A DNA stretch of 35,276 bases from an uncultured Bacilli bacterium (lineage in GTDB: Bacteria > Bacillota_I > Bacilli_A > RFN20 > CAG-826), in NCBI GenBank assembly GCA_944368945.1, contig CALVXH010000009.1, forward strand, positions 1-35,276, read 5' to 3'. A program made the translations under genes and the position numbers. Each line of letters opens with the position of its first letter. Position 1 is the stretch's first letter. The notes under the pieces are model-generated. The model was given only the letters and a program-made list of their open reading frames with translations, searched no databases and was not told the origin of the DNA. This document shows positions 1-8,223 of this stretch, piece by piece.

Positions 1-88
1 ACGTTACAAAAATATTGATACGAAAACAAATTAACTTTATTAATTTTTTGCTTGATTTTAGTTATCTAATTTTGTTATTTAAATGATA

Positions 89-868
89 TTATAAAAGCAT
101 ATTATCTAAACTATTTAAAATAAGATAACCACCTCTATTATATACATCTTCTCTATTGTACTTAATAGGTTCACCATTTAGTTTAACAACATGTCCACCT
201 GCTTCTTCAACAATAATTTGGAAAGCGCATGTATCCCATTCTTTTGTACCATCTGATAATCTATAGCTTATTTCTGCTTTTCCTTCGGCAATATCGCAAG
301 CTTTTATACTTGATCCTCTTTTTATGACAGAAGTTATTTTGTCTTTGTATTTGTCAATTAATTCAACTTCTCTAGGTGCTAAATGGAAAACACTAGTTAA
401 GCAAGTTAAATCATCTTTTTTATTTGAAACGTGAATACGTGTGATATTTCCTTTTTCATCGATTTTATACGCGCCTTCACCTTTAACAGCATAGTAAATT
501 AGATTCTTTGCTGGTATTGCAACAACGCCCATTACAGCAATGTGCTTATAACTTAATCCAATATTACATGTAAATTCATCATCTTTATGTACATAATCTT
601 CTGTGCCATCTAACGGATCTATTATAAAAACATAATCATTATTTAATCTTTCAAGGTTATCTTCGCTTTCTTCAGTCAAAAAAGCGTATTTAGGAAATAA
701 TTTTGATAAGTAGTCTCTAATTAACTTATCAGTTGTTTTATCTGCCTCAGTAACTGGGCTATTATCTTTTTTAATTTCTGTATGAAAGCCATGAGTATAA
801 TAATTCATAATATTTTTCATAGCTTCTCTAGCGATATGTATAGATGCTTCTAATTCTTTCTCAAACAT
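89..868 (-). CDS. Inositol monophosphatase-family phosphatase, CysQ-like
   Basis: Mg-dependent phosphatase of the IMPase/FBPase superfamily, most like CysQ, 3'(2'),5'-bisphosphate nucleotidase, which removes phosphate from pAp. Visible motifs: SPVTEAD at about 37-43, the metal-binding TEES at 65-68, DPLDGT at 84-89 and a C-terminal EWDTCAF followed by EEAGG. The EWDT and EEAGG arrangement favours CysQ over inositol phosphatase, but substrate is inferred only. I chose ATG at 868: AAGGAG lies 6 nt upstream, while a TTG at 898 falls inside the preceding terminator. It is the last gene of the leftward ychF-fba run and is separated from fba by that terminator, so expression probably depends on read-through. 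Length about 259 aa, normal for the family. Confidence 0.85.
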   Translation of the reverse strand: MFEKELEASIHIAREAMKNIMNYYTHGFHTEIKKDNSPVTEADKTTDKLIRDYLSKLFPKYAFLTEESEDNLERLNNDYVFIIDPLDGTEDYVHKDDEFTCNIGLSYKHIAVMGVVAIPAKNLIYYAVKGEGAYKIDEKGNITRIHVSNKKDDLTCLTSVFHLAPREVELIDKYKDKITSVIKRGSSIKACDIAEGKAEISYRLSDGTKEWDTCAFQIIVEEAGGHVVKLNGEPIKYNREDVYNRGGYLILNSLDNMLL

Positions 869-881
869 TAACTTCTCCTTT

Positions 882-906
882 AAAAAAGCCGCCCTCAAAG
901 GCGACT
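882..906 (-). terminator. Rho-independent terminator after fba
   Basis: On the minus strand AGTCGCC and GGCGGCT pair (7 bp, one G-T wobble) around the loop TTTGAG and are followed by a run of T. It lies 11 bases past the fba stop, and the T-run almost touches the AAGGAG of the next gene, leaving no room for a promoter between them. Confidence 0.8.
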
Positions 907-916
907 TCTTATTTAA

Positions 917-1792
917 TTATTCAGCTTTACCGTAACTTCCAAATGCTTTAAGTAACTCAGTAACCTTTGCTTCAATTGCTTCGCATCCTGGTTTTAAAAG
1001 TTTACGTGGATCAAAACCTTTATTCTTTGTATCTAAATCTTTTTTAGCTTCAAAGTAAGTTCTTTCTGCTTTAGCAAACTCAAGTTGTAATTCTGTATTA
1101 ATATTAACTTTAGAAACTCCTAATGAAATCGCTTTTCTAACCATATCATAAGGGATTCCTGTACCACCATGTAAAACTAATGGTTTGCCATCTGTAACTG
1201 CTTGAATTTTCTTTAAAACTTCAAAATCAAGACCTTGCCAATTTGCAGGATATATGCCATGAATATTGCCAATACCAGCAGCTAAGAAATCGACACCTAA
1301 ACCAGCAATAACTTTACATTCTTCAGGATCTGCTTTTTCTCCAGAACTTGTAACACCATCTTCGCTTCCGCCAATGCCACCAACTTCACATTCAACAGAA
1401 ACACCTTTTGCGTGAGCCAATTCAATAATTTCTTTTGATTTTGCGAGGTTTTCTTCAAAAGGATAGTGAGAACCATCAAACATAACTGATGTATATCCAG
1501 CTTCAATACAAGCCTTTGCGCCTTCATATGTACCATGATCAAGGTGTAAAGCAACAGGAACAGTAATCTTTAAATAATCATGGATATTTTTGACCATATC
1601 AGCAACTGTCTTGTATCCACACATATATTTATTTGCACCTTCACTAACTTCCAAAATAACAGGTGCCTTAGCCTTTTCACAAGCTAATAAAATTGATTTT
1701 GTCCATTCTAAATTATTAATGTTGAATGCACAAATTGCATAATGACCTTCATGAGCTTTATTAATCATTTCGGTTGCACTAACTAATGCCAT
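917..1792 (-). CDS. fba: Class II fructose-1,6-bisphosphate aldolase
   Basis: Zinc-dependent glycolytic enzyme that reversibly splits fructose-1,6-bisphosphate into DHAP and glyceraldehyde-3-phosphate in the cytosol. The 291-aa length is standard. Key residues visible: catalytic Asp and zinc His in LHLDHG (D85, H86), E135, zinc His in GNIHG (H178) and LHGGTGIP (H208), and the phosphate-binding NINTE stretch. Upstream of ATG is AAAGGAG at about 10 nt. It is 27 bp downstream of rpoE and ends in a good terminator, so it probably rides on the rpoE/gltX transcript. The same rpoE-fba proximity is familiar in Bacilli such as B. subtilis, where rpoE-pyrG-fbaA are near each other; here pyrG is absent from between them. 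Confidence 0.96.
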   Translation of the reverse strand: MALVSATEMINKAHEGHYAICAFNINNLEWTKSILLACEKAKAPVILEVSEGANKYMCGYKTVADMVKNIHDYLKITVPVALHLDHGTYEGAKACIEAGYTSVMFDGSHYPFEENLAKSKEIIELAHAKGVSVECEVGGIGGSEDGVTSSGEKADPEECKVIAGLGVDFLAAGIGNIHGIYPANWQGLDFEVLKKIQAVTDGKPLVLHGGTGIPYDMVRKAISLGVSKVNINTELQLEFAKAERTYFEAKKDLDTKNKGFDPRKLLKPGCEAIEAKVTELLKAFGSYGKAE

Positions 1793-1819
1793 ATTAAAAT
1801 AACTCCTTTTAATCTATTA

Positions 1820-2239
1820 TTACAAATCTTCTTTTGAAAATCTGTCATAATCTTCTTCATCTTCATCAGAATCTTCATCATCAAGATCTTCATCTAAGCC
1901 TTCTGCTTCGATTTCTTCATGATCAAATTCTTCAAGGTCTCTATTTCCTTTAGTTTCTTCTTCAATGTCACTATAAACATCATTCATATCGATATGAACC
2001 TTGTCATAAGTTTGATTGGCTCTTAAATCCCACTCATTATCTCCAAGATTAACAAAACGTCCATCTAAAGATAAACCAGTGTAAAAAGTAGAAATGTTAT
2101 CAGCTTTTTCTGCGTCAGTTAACTCTAATCTTAAAGCAACTTCGTTAAACAAATCAGAAAATTTAATGATTTCACCTTTTTCTTTTAAAACACTATAAGC
2201 GACATCTACCATTGATTCGTTTTTATAATTTTCTGCCAT
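1820..2239 (-). CDS. rpoE: DNA-directed RNA polymerase delta subunit
   Basis: Delta is a small accessory subunit of Gram-positive RNA polymerase that speeds enzyme recycling and lowers affinity for non-promoter DNA. The protein shows the expected two parts: an ordered N-terminal HARE-HTH domain (about 1-85, ending NEWDLR) and a disordered, very acidic tail (about 86-139) rich in D and E with runs such as DEDLDDEDSDEDEED. Length 139 aa, slightly shorter than the roughly 170-aa B. subtilis protein. AGAGGA precedes the ATG. The presence of delta is a marker for Bacilli and relatives. The gene lies 53 bp after gltX and 27 bp before fba. Confidence 0.93.
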   Translation of the reverse strand: MAENYKNESMVDVAYSVLKEKGEIIKFSDLFNEVALRLELTDAEKADNISTFYTGLSLDGRFVNLGDNEWDLRANQTYDKVHIDMNDVYSDIEEETKGNRDLEEFDHEEIEAEGLDEDLDDEDSDEDEEDYDRFSKEDL

Positions 2240-2263
2240 TTTATTTTCCTCTTTCTCTCAATA

Positions 2264-2269
2264 ATTATA
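2264..2269 (-). promoter_or_regulatory. Possible -10 box for rpoE-fba
   Basis: A perfect TATAAT on the minus strand lies about 24 nt upstream of the rpoE ATG in the only sizeable gap of the ychF-fba run. I see no good -35 hexamer at 16-18 nt, so this may be AT-rich coincidence. Confidence 0.3.
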
Positions 2270-2292
2270 ATTAATCATTTATAAAAATACTA

Positions 2293-3738
2293 CTATATTA
2301 AGCGTGAAAGAGTTTCCTCTTTGCCTAATATATCAATAATGTTAAACATTTCAATACCATGCATAGATCCAGTTAACTTAATTCTAATTGGCATGTATAA
2401 ATCTTTGCCTTTAAAACCAGTTTCTTTTTGAATTTCTTTAAAGATATTTTTAACTGTATCTTGGTTAATCACATCAAGTTTTTCAAGTTTTTCTTTAAAA
2501 AGTGGAATGACAACTTTTGCACTTTCTGAATTTAAAATTGCCTTCTCTTCTTCATCATAATCTGTCTTTTTAACAAAGATATCATTTAACATATCTGTAA
2601 TATTTTGACCGATTTCAATTTCATTCTTAAAGATTAAACTAATAGATTTTAATTGATTGTCATTTAAGTTCGATGGAATATTTGCTTTTTTTACAAATGG
2701 CATAATGAATTCAAAATATTTCTCATTATCCATGTGTTTAATATAGTATTGATTTGTCCATAATAATCTCTTGTTATCAAACATAGATGGTGATGAAGAT
2801 AATCTAGATGGGTCAAAAGCTTTTATAGCTTCTTCTTTAGTAAAGATTTCTCTATTATCTTCACTTGTCCAACCCAATAAGAACAAGAAATTAAATATTG
2901 CTTCCGGGACATAGCCTAAGTCGCGGTATTGCGACATGAATTGTAATATATCATGATCGCGCTTTGATAATTTCTTACCGTTTGGATTAACAATAATTGT
3001 CATATGTCCAAATTTTGGAGGTTCCCAACCAAAATATTCATAAATTTGCAGTTGTTTTGGTGTATTTGATAAATGCTCTTCTCCGCGTAAAACATGTGTA
3101 ATGCCCATTAAATGGTCATCAATTACAACTGCAAAGTTATAGGTTGGGATGCCATTAGACTTCATAATAACGAAATCACCAATATCATTACTATTAAATT
3201 TAACATCTCCTCTAACAAGATCACGGAACTTAAATTCATGGTTTTCCATCATCTTGATTCTAATAGTAGGTTTTCTACCTTCTTTTCTATATTTTTCTTT
3301 TTCTTCTTCTGTTAAATTTAAACAATGTCTATTGTATTTAAACGATTTTACCCCATTAGCAAGTTGCTCTTCTTTCATTTCAGCAAGTTCATCTTCTGTA
3401 CAATAACATTCATAAGCAACACCCATATCAACTAACTTTTGAGCATATTGTCTATAAATATCTAACTTTTCAGTTTGTCTATATGGTGCATATTTTGGAT
3501 TTGGATTTTCCGTTGATTCGTCAGGAATAATCCCAAGCCAAATTAAATCATGTAATTGACTTTGTTCAGCACCAGGAATATTTCTTTCAATATCAGTGTC
3601 TTCAATACGAAATACAAAATCACCATTATACTTTTTAGCATAAAGATAATTAAACAAAGCACTTCTAGCTCCACCAATATGTAAATAACCCGTTGGGGAT
3701 GGAGCATATCTAACTCTTACTTTCTTCTTATCATCCAT
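2293..3738 (-). CDS. gltX: Glutamyl-tRNA synthetase
   Basis: Class I aminoacyl-tRNA synthetase that charges tRNA-Glu. HIGH-type motif PSPTGYLHIGG at 13-23 and KMSKS-type KLSKR at 256-260 are both present; the length of 481 aa is normal for the bacterial enzyme. C111, C113 and H138/C139 could form a zinc site comparable to the one in E. coli GluRS, which many Firmicutes lack; this is inference. AAAGGAG lies 7 nt before the ATG. The start overlaps the end of ispF by 8 bp, so the two are likely translationally coupled. In B. subtilis ispF and gltX are also adjacent, supporting an ancestral order. Confidence 0.96.
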   Translation of the reverse strand: MDDKKKVRVRYAPSPTGYLHIGGARSALFNYLYAKKYNGDFVFRIEDTDIERNIPGAEQSQLHDLIWLGIIPDESTENPNPKYAPYRQTEKLDIYRQYAQKLVDMGVAYECYCTEDELAEMKEEQLANGVKSFKYNRHCLNLTEEEKEKYRKEGRKPTIRIKMMENHEFKFRDLVRGDVKFNSNDIGDFVIMKSNGIPTYNFAVVIDDHLMGITHVLRGEEHLSNTPKQLQIYEYFGWEPPKFGHMTIIVNPNGKKLSKRDHDILQFMSQYRDLGYVPEAIFNFLFLLGWTSEDNREIFTKEEAIKAFDPSRLSSSPSMFDNKRLLWTNQYYIKHMDNEKYFEFIMPFVKKANIPSNLNDNQLKSISLIFKNEIEIGQNITDMLNDIFVKKTDYDEEEKAILNSESAKVVIPLFKEKLEKLDVINQDTVKNIFKEIQKETGFKGKDLYMPIRIKLTGSMHGIEMFNIIDILGKEETLSRLI

Positions 3739-4213
3739 TTCTTTTCTCCTTTAAGAGGCAAACGCAATAAGTTTCAATTGCTTCTCCTCTACCTACAGCA
3801 TCCATTTTTTCATTCGTACCAGCTTTAATAGAAACATTCTTAGGATCTGTCTCTAATATTGAACTAACTACTTCCACCATCTTTGGAATATAATCTTTAA
3901 GTTTAGGCTTTTCACAAGAAATAAATACATCAATATTATTTATTTCGTATCCATTGCTTTTCATTATACGATTCGCATCTTTTAAAAAATAAAGAGACGA
4001 AATATTTTTGTATTTATCATCGTTTGGTGGATAATGTGTTCCTAAATCACCAACATTTAAAGCTCCAAAAATTGATTCAACAATTGCATGAGTAGCGCAA
4101 TCTCCATCACTATGAGATTCGAGTCCAAAGGGGCAAGGTATTTCTACCCCACACAAAACTAATCGTTTTCCTACAACAGTTTTATGAATGTCTTTACTAA
4201 TGCCTATTCTCAT
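3731..4213 (-). CDS. ispF: 2-C-methyl-D-erythritol 2,4-cyclodiphosphate synthase
   Basis: MEP-pathway enzyme that cyclises CDP-ME-2-phosphate to ME-cPP on the way to isoprenoids. Metal ligands match the family: D8 and H10 (KDIH) and H42 (THAI); SHSDGD at 33-38 and GTHYPP are typical, and the C-terminal KAGTNEKMDAVGR replaces the usual KATTTE-type motif. At 160 aa the length is standard. The ATG follows the ychF stop after only 2 nt (TAA TT ATG) and I see no Shine-Dalgarno, so it is probably translated by ribosomes terminating on ychF. It overlaps gltX downstream. Confidence 0.95.
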   Translation of the reverse strand: MRIGISKDIHKTVVGKRLVLCGVEIPCPFGLESHSDGDCATHAIVESIFGALNVGDLGTHYPPNDDKYKNISSLYFLKDANRIMKSNGYEINNIDVFISCEKPKLKDYIPKMVEVVSSILETDPKNVSIKAGTNEKMDAVGRGEAIETYCVCLLKEKRNG

Positions 4214-4215
4214 AA

Positions 4216-5319
4216 TTAAACGTTAAATCTAAAGAAGAATATGTCGCCATCTTGAGCAACATAATCTTTTCCTTCAATTCTTAATTTTCCTGCTTCTTTT
4301 AATGCAACTTCGTTTTTATATTGCATGATATCGTTATAAGTATAAACTTCTGCTTTAATAAAACCCTTTTTAAAGTCGGTATGAATAATTCCAGCACAAT
4401 CAGGTGCTAACATTCCTTTTTTAAATGTCCGTGCTCTAACTTCATCAGACCCAACTGTAAAGAATGTTGAAAGATTTAGTAATTTATAAGCACTCTTTAC
4501 AAGTTTATCAAGTCCACTACTTGAAGCACCAAGACTCTTTAAAAATTCTTCTTTTTCTTCCTTTGAATATTTTGATAATTCAGCTTCTATTTCACAACAA
4601 ACAGGTATACATTCTGCGTTTTCTTGTTTTGCATATTCTCTAACTTTTTTATAATTCTCACAGTTTTCAATATCCATTAAATCACTATCGCTAACGTTAG
4701 CCACATAAATAATTGGCTTTGCTGTCAAAAAGTTAAAGTTCTTAAGAATTTTTGATTCATCTTCAGTAAATGATAAGCCTCTAATTGATTTACCAGATTC
4801 AAGTCTTGCCTTTAATTTTGTGAGTAAATTGACCTCAATCATACTTTCTTTATCTTTAGAAATACGAGCTTTATTTTCTATTTTTCCAAGTCTATTTGCG
4901 CAAGTATCCAAATCAGCCATAACAAGTTCTAAATTAATAATTTCAATGTCTCTAACAGGGTCTACAGTATTTTCAACGTGAATAATTTCACTATTTTCGA
5001 AACATCTAACAACTTCAATTATTGCATCAGTTTCTCTAATATGAGAAAGAAATTGGTTTCCTAACCCTTCACCTTTACTAGCTCCTTTGACTAAGCCAGC
5101 AATATCATAAAACTCAAAAGTAGTATATATGGTTTTCTTAGGATTAAATAACTTTGATAAATTATCAACTCTTTCATCTGGAACAATTACTGTACCAACA
5201 TTAGGATTAATGGTTGCAAAAGGATAATTAGCAGCTTCAACATTACTATTTGTAATTGCATTAAATAAAGTTGACTTCCCAACATTTGGCAATCCAACAA
5301 TTCCTGCTTTTAATCCCAT
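4216..5319 (-). CDS. ychF: Ribosome-binding ATPase YchF (OBG family)
   Basis: TRAFAC-class P-loop protein of the OBG family that binds ribosomes and prefers ATP over GTP. GLPNVGKS is at 9-16 and a DIAGL switch II motif follows. The usual G4 NKxD is replaced by NVSD, consistent with the altered base specificity of YchF (E. coli NVNE), and the TGS domain fills the C-terminus, ending DGDIFFFRFNV. I moved the start to the ATG at 5319 because AGGAGG sits 7 nt upstream; the first in-frame ATG at 5343 has no such site. The resulting 367 aa matches the family. It is the first gene of the run through ispF and gltX. Confidence 0.95.
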   Translation of the reverse strand: MGLKAGIVGLPNVGKSTLFNAITNSNVEAANYPFATINPNVGTVIVPDERVDNLSKLFNPKKTIYTTFEFYDIAGLVKGASKGEGLGNQFLSHIRETDAIIEVVRCFENSEIIHVENTVDPVRDIEIINLELVMADLDTCANRLGKIENKARISKDKESMIEVNLLTKLKARLESGKSIRGLSFTEDESKILKNFNFLTAKPIIYVANVSDSDLMDIENCENYKKVREYAKQENAECIPVCCEIEAELSKYSKEEKEEFLKSLGASSSGLDKLVKSAYKLLNLSTFFTVGSDEVRARTFKKGMLAPDCAGIIHTDFKKGFIKAEVYTYNDIMQYKNEVALKEAGKLRIEGKDYVAQDGDIFFFRFNV

Positions 5320-5346
5320 AATATGACCTCCTAAAAATCGCATTTA

Positions 5347-5355
5347 ATTATTACA
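5347..5355 (-). promoter_or_regulatory. Candidate extended -10 promoter for ychF
   Basis: The minus strand reads TG T AATAAT, an extended -10 with 5 of 6 matches, about 28 nt upstream of the chosen ychF ATG and just upstream of its AGGAGG. No clear -35 is seen. This would drive the ychF-ispF-gltX transcript. Confidence 0.4.
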
Positions 5356-5442
5356 TAATTAAAAACAAAAATCATTAAAAATAAAGGAAAAGTCATGTTA
5401 TATTGTTTTTTAACTATGTTATTTAATTTGTACTAACATATC

Positions 5443-8223
5443 TTAATGCAAATGTTTTTCTATTTTTAAGTTTCTTATTACCCTTAAAATTGTTAATGCT
5501 GAAAGAACACTGACTATTAATAAAATTATAATATTAAAAGCAAAATATATAGGATTTGCAATGTTAAATGAAGAAATACCATATGTTTTGCTTAACACAT
5601 TTTCAATTGTCATTGATATAAATATCAAGGATATCGAACTAGTAATGAATGATATTAGAGAATAGAAAAGATTGTCGAATATAAAAATTTTTAAAATTTG
5701 AAATTTATTAAACCCTAATATACAAAATATTGAAATATCTTTTTTAGATTCAATTGCATTTACGATACTAATGATAACTAGGAATATAAACGATGAGATA
5801 ATTGATAATACACTAAATCCAAATAATAGATATTTTAAAAATAACATAGAGTCTTCGATACTTTGTTCAATAGTCAAAATAGGATTTGTTAATTCATAAT
5901 CTGAAAAGAAGCTATTAATGTAATCAATATCTTTTTGGTCTAACTTATTATTTGTTTCAAAGATTATTGATGTTGGAATTAAAGAAAAAGAAGAAATTTT
6001 AAATAGGTCACGAAATAAAGATATTGAAAAATCTTTATTTTGATAAATTGCCACATTGTTATCTCTTTCTTCAACTCCTTTAATCACTAACTTTATGGTT
6101 TTGAACGTGTTTCTTATCTCATTATCAACTGAAGCACTATTTGTTAATAAAGTTACAAAAACTTCTTTATTAATAACATCATCAACTCCAAGTATTTTTC
6201 TAAATCCTTCACTCACAAAAATTTCATTTGGTAATAATTCTATTTGAGTAGACTTAAACTTCAAGTTGTCACTTGATGGCTTAAAAGCATATCCATCAAC
6301 AACATTTTCAGGAACTTTTATATTTAAATATTCATCTTCACCAACCTTTGAATGCGCATCGATAATAAAATCCAACTTTTGACTGTCCAAAGAAAAAAAC
6401 ACAGGTTTAGAAAAGCCACTAAAAAGTGAAGTTCCATTATTAAAATATCCTTGGTTTGTTGAAAAATAATAGTTTTCATATTTAAAATCAATATCATCGA
6501 GATTCTTAATCATGTTTATATCAATAGTATCCTTAAAAACATTATAGACAAATAATTTATTAGTCACTTGAGTATCATACGCGCAGGTTAAAGGTGAATA
6601 TGTGGAATTGTCACTATCAAAAAGGAAATTTTGATAGTCTTCATCATAAAATACTTTATTTAAAAAATACGTTTGAAACTTTTTAGTATGTACATAATAA
6701 ACTTTTTTAAATATCCAAGGATAATCTTCAACTTTATTTAATCTATTGGAAACTGGGAAACGCATTTTTTCTTCAAAAAGAACATTATTAAATAACGGGT
6801 TAGTATGATAAATTCTATTACTTGAATCTAATATAACACCTTTTACTTTAAATAATTGTTCATCACTATATTGCCAGGAATCATTTTGTACTCTTAAAGT
6901 AACTAATAGATTATGAGTTTTTATGTATCTAGCAAGAGAGTCAAAAGTCTTCTCAATTCTTAACTCCATACATATATTTTTCATTTGCTCATAATTAAAA
7001 GACATGATTATTTCATCATCTTCTAGATCTTCTGTTTGAGTAGGATAAATTTCATAACGAGAAAAATCTCTAATGACAATAAACTCATTAAACATTCTTA
7101 TATTAAATCCTTCTATCCTTTTTAATTTTCCTGTTTGAGTTAAATATAAATCATTTCCGTTTGGAAAAAAGTTTTCAAAATCTACTAGATAGTTTGTACC
7201 AAAATAATCTAAGTCGTCCTTATACTTATTTAATAATGAGGCAACATCATTAATTGAACTGGAATAAAAATCAAATATTGTGTTTTTGCAGTCTTTTTTA
7301 TTCAAAACTACTAAATTTTGGTCCAAAACTGATTTAAAAGAATCAACAAGAGATGTATGCAAACCCGTAGACAGGCCTAAAGATAAACCAGTGGAAATTA
7401 AAGAAATTGATAAAAATATGCTTTTAATAACATTTCTAACTTTTCGAATTTTAAGCTTTGAGTAAACATAGTTAAAAATATATTTAAAACGCAAAGTTGA
7501 AGTTTTCTTTTTTGACAACAAGTTCATTAACTTTAACTTCTCTTTTTTCTTTTTAGGTTGGTTCTTTATAACTTTTATTTCTTTATTCTTAAATTCTAAA
7601 ATTGTGTCCGCATATTTTATAGCGTTTTCTTTATCATGAGTTACACAAATAACAGTTGTATTAAGAGATATATTTCTTAATATGTTAAATATATTTTCTG
7701 TGTTAATAGTGTCTAAAGAGCCTGTTGGCTCATCACAAAAAATAACTTCTGGGCTTGTAATAATCGCTCTTCCAATTGCAACTCTTTGTTTTTCTCCTCC
7801 ACTTAAATTCCTAACATATTCATTTCTTATTTTTTCTAAGTCTAAAAGTTTGATTACTTCAGTGACTTTATTAATTTTAAAATCATTTGTTAATTCGCTA
7901 ATCGAATCTAACATTAACATTATGTTATTAAAAACTGTATCATCATCAAATAAATTAAAATTTTGAAAAATATATGAGAATTTATTGCTACGCAATGAAC
8001 ACTTTTCAACTTCTTTATATCTAAAGGCATCATTATCATTAATTAAATATAATCCTTCATAGTTTGTGTCAATTAAAGAAAGTATATTCAGTAAAGTTGT
8101 TTTTCCACAACCTGATTCTCCTAAAATAATATAAAAGCCACTTTCTTTAAATTCAAAAGTAAAATTCTTAATTAATATTTGTTCATTTATTTTTTTAGAT
8201 AATTTTTTTAATTTTAAAATCAT
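5443..8223 (-). CDS. Fused ABC ATPase/MacB-type permease, large partner
   Basis: Single-chain half-transporter of the MacB/type VII ABC family, which exports peptides or lipids or does mechanical work across one membrane. ATPase domain about 1-215: Walker A GESGCGKT 35-42, signature LSGGEKQR from 140, Walker B IFCDEPTG 161-168, H-loop H196. A Lys-rich linker (about 222-262) leads to TM1 (about 265-290), a large extracellular domain of roughly 490 residues, and three C-terminal TM segments typical of FtsX-like permeases. The 926 aa exceed most MacB proteins because of the extracellular part. It starts within the stop of the 673-aa partner (ATGA), so a stoichiometric heterodimer is likely. No two-component system or adaptor lies beside it. 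The substrate is unknown. Confidence 0.85.
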   Translation of the reverse strand: MILKLKKLSKKINEQILIKNFTFEFKESGFYIILGESGCGKTTLLNILSLIDTNYEGLYLINDNDAFRYKEVEKCSLRSNKFSYIFQNFNLFDDDTVFNNIMLMLDSISELTNDFKINKVTEVIKLLDLEKIRNEYVRNLSGGEKQRVAIGRAIITSPEVIFCDEPTGSLDTINTENIFNILRNISLNTTVICVTHDKENAIKYADTILEFKNKEIKVIKNQPKKKKEKLKLMNLLSKKKTSTLRFKYIFNYVYSKLKIRKVRNVIKSIFLSISLISTGLSLGLSTGLHTSLVDSFKSVLDQNLVVLNKKDCKNTIFDFYSSSINDVASLLNKYKDDLDYFGTNYLVDFENFFPNGNDLYLTQTGKLKRIEGFNIRMFNEFIVIRDFSRYEIYPTQTEDLEDDEIIMSFNYEQMKNICMELRIEKTFDSLARYIKTHNLLVTLRVQNDSWQYSDEQLFKVKGVILDSSNRIYHTNPLFNNVLFEEKMRFPVSNRLNKVEDYPWIFKKVYYVHTKKFQTYFLNKVFYDEDYQNFLFDSDNSTYSPLTCAYDTQVTNKLFVYNVFKDTIDINMIKNLDDIDFKYENYYFSTNQGYFNNGTSLFSGFSKPVFFSLDSQKLDFIIDAHSKVGEDEYLNIKVPENVVDGYAFKPSSDNLKFKSTQIELLPNEIFVSEGFRKILGVDDVINKEVFVTLLTNSASVDNEIRNTFKTIKLVIKGVEERDNNVAIYQNKDFSISLFRDLFKISSFSLIPTSIIFETNNKLDQKDIDYINSFFSDYELTNPILTIEQSIEDSMLFLKYLLFGFSVLSIISSFIFLVIISIVNAIESKKDISIFCILGFNKFQILKIFIFDNLFYSLISFITSSISLIFISMTIENVLSKTYGISSFNIANPIYFAFNIIILLIVSVLSALTILRVIRNLKIEKHLH

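Noticed and set aside
1-88. Terminator or gene at the left edge
   Set aside because: Only AT-rich sequence; no stable stem or start with a ribosome-binding site could be seen.
3112-3406. Two plus-strand ORFs inside gltX
   Set aside because: Antisense shadows of a clear GltX reading frame, low complexity (long Phe and Ser runs), no ribosome-binding site.
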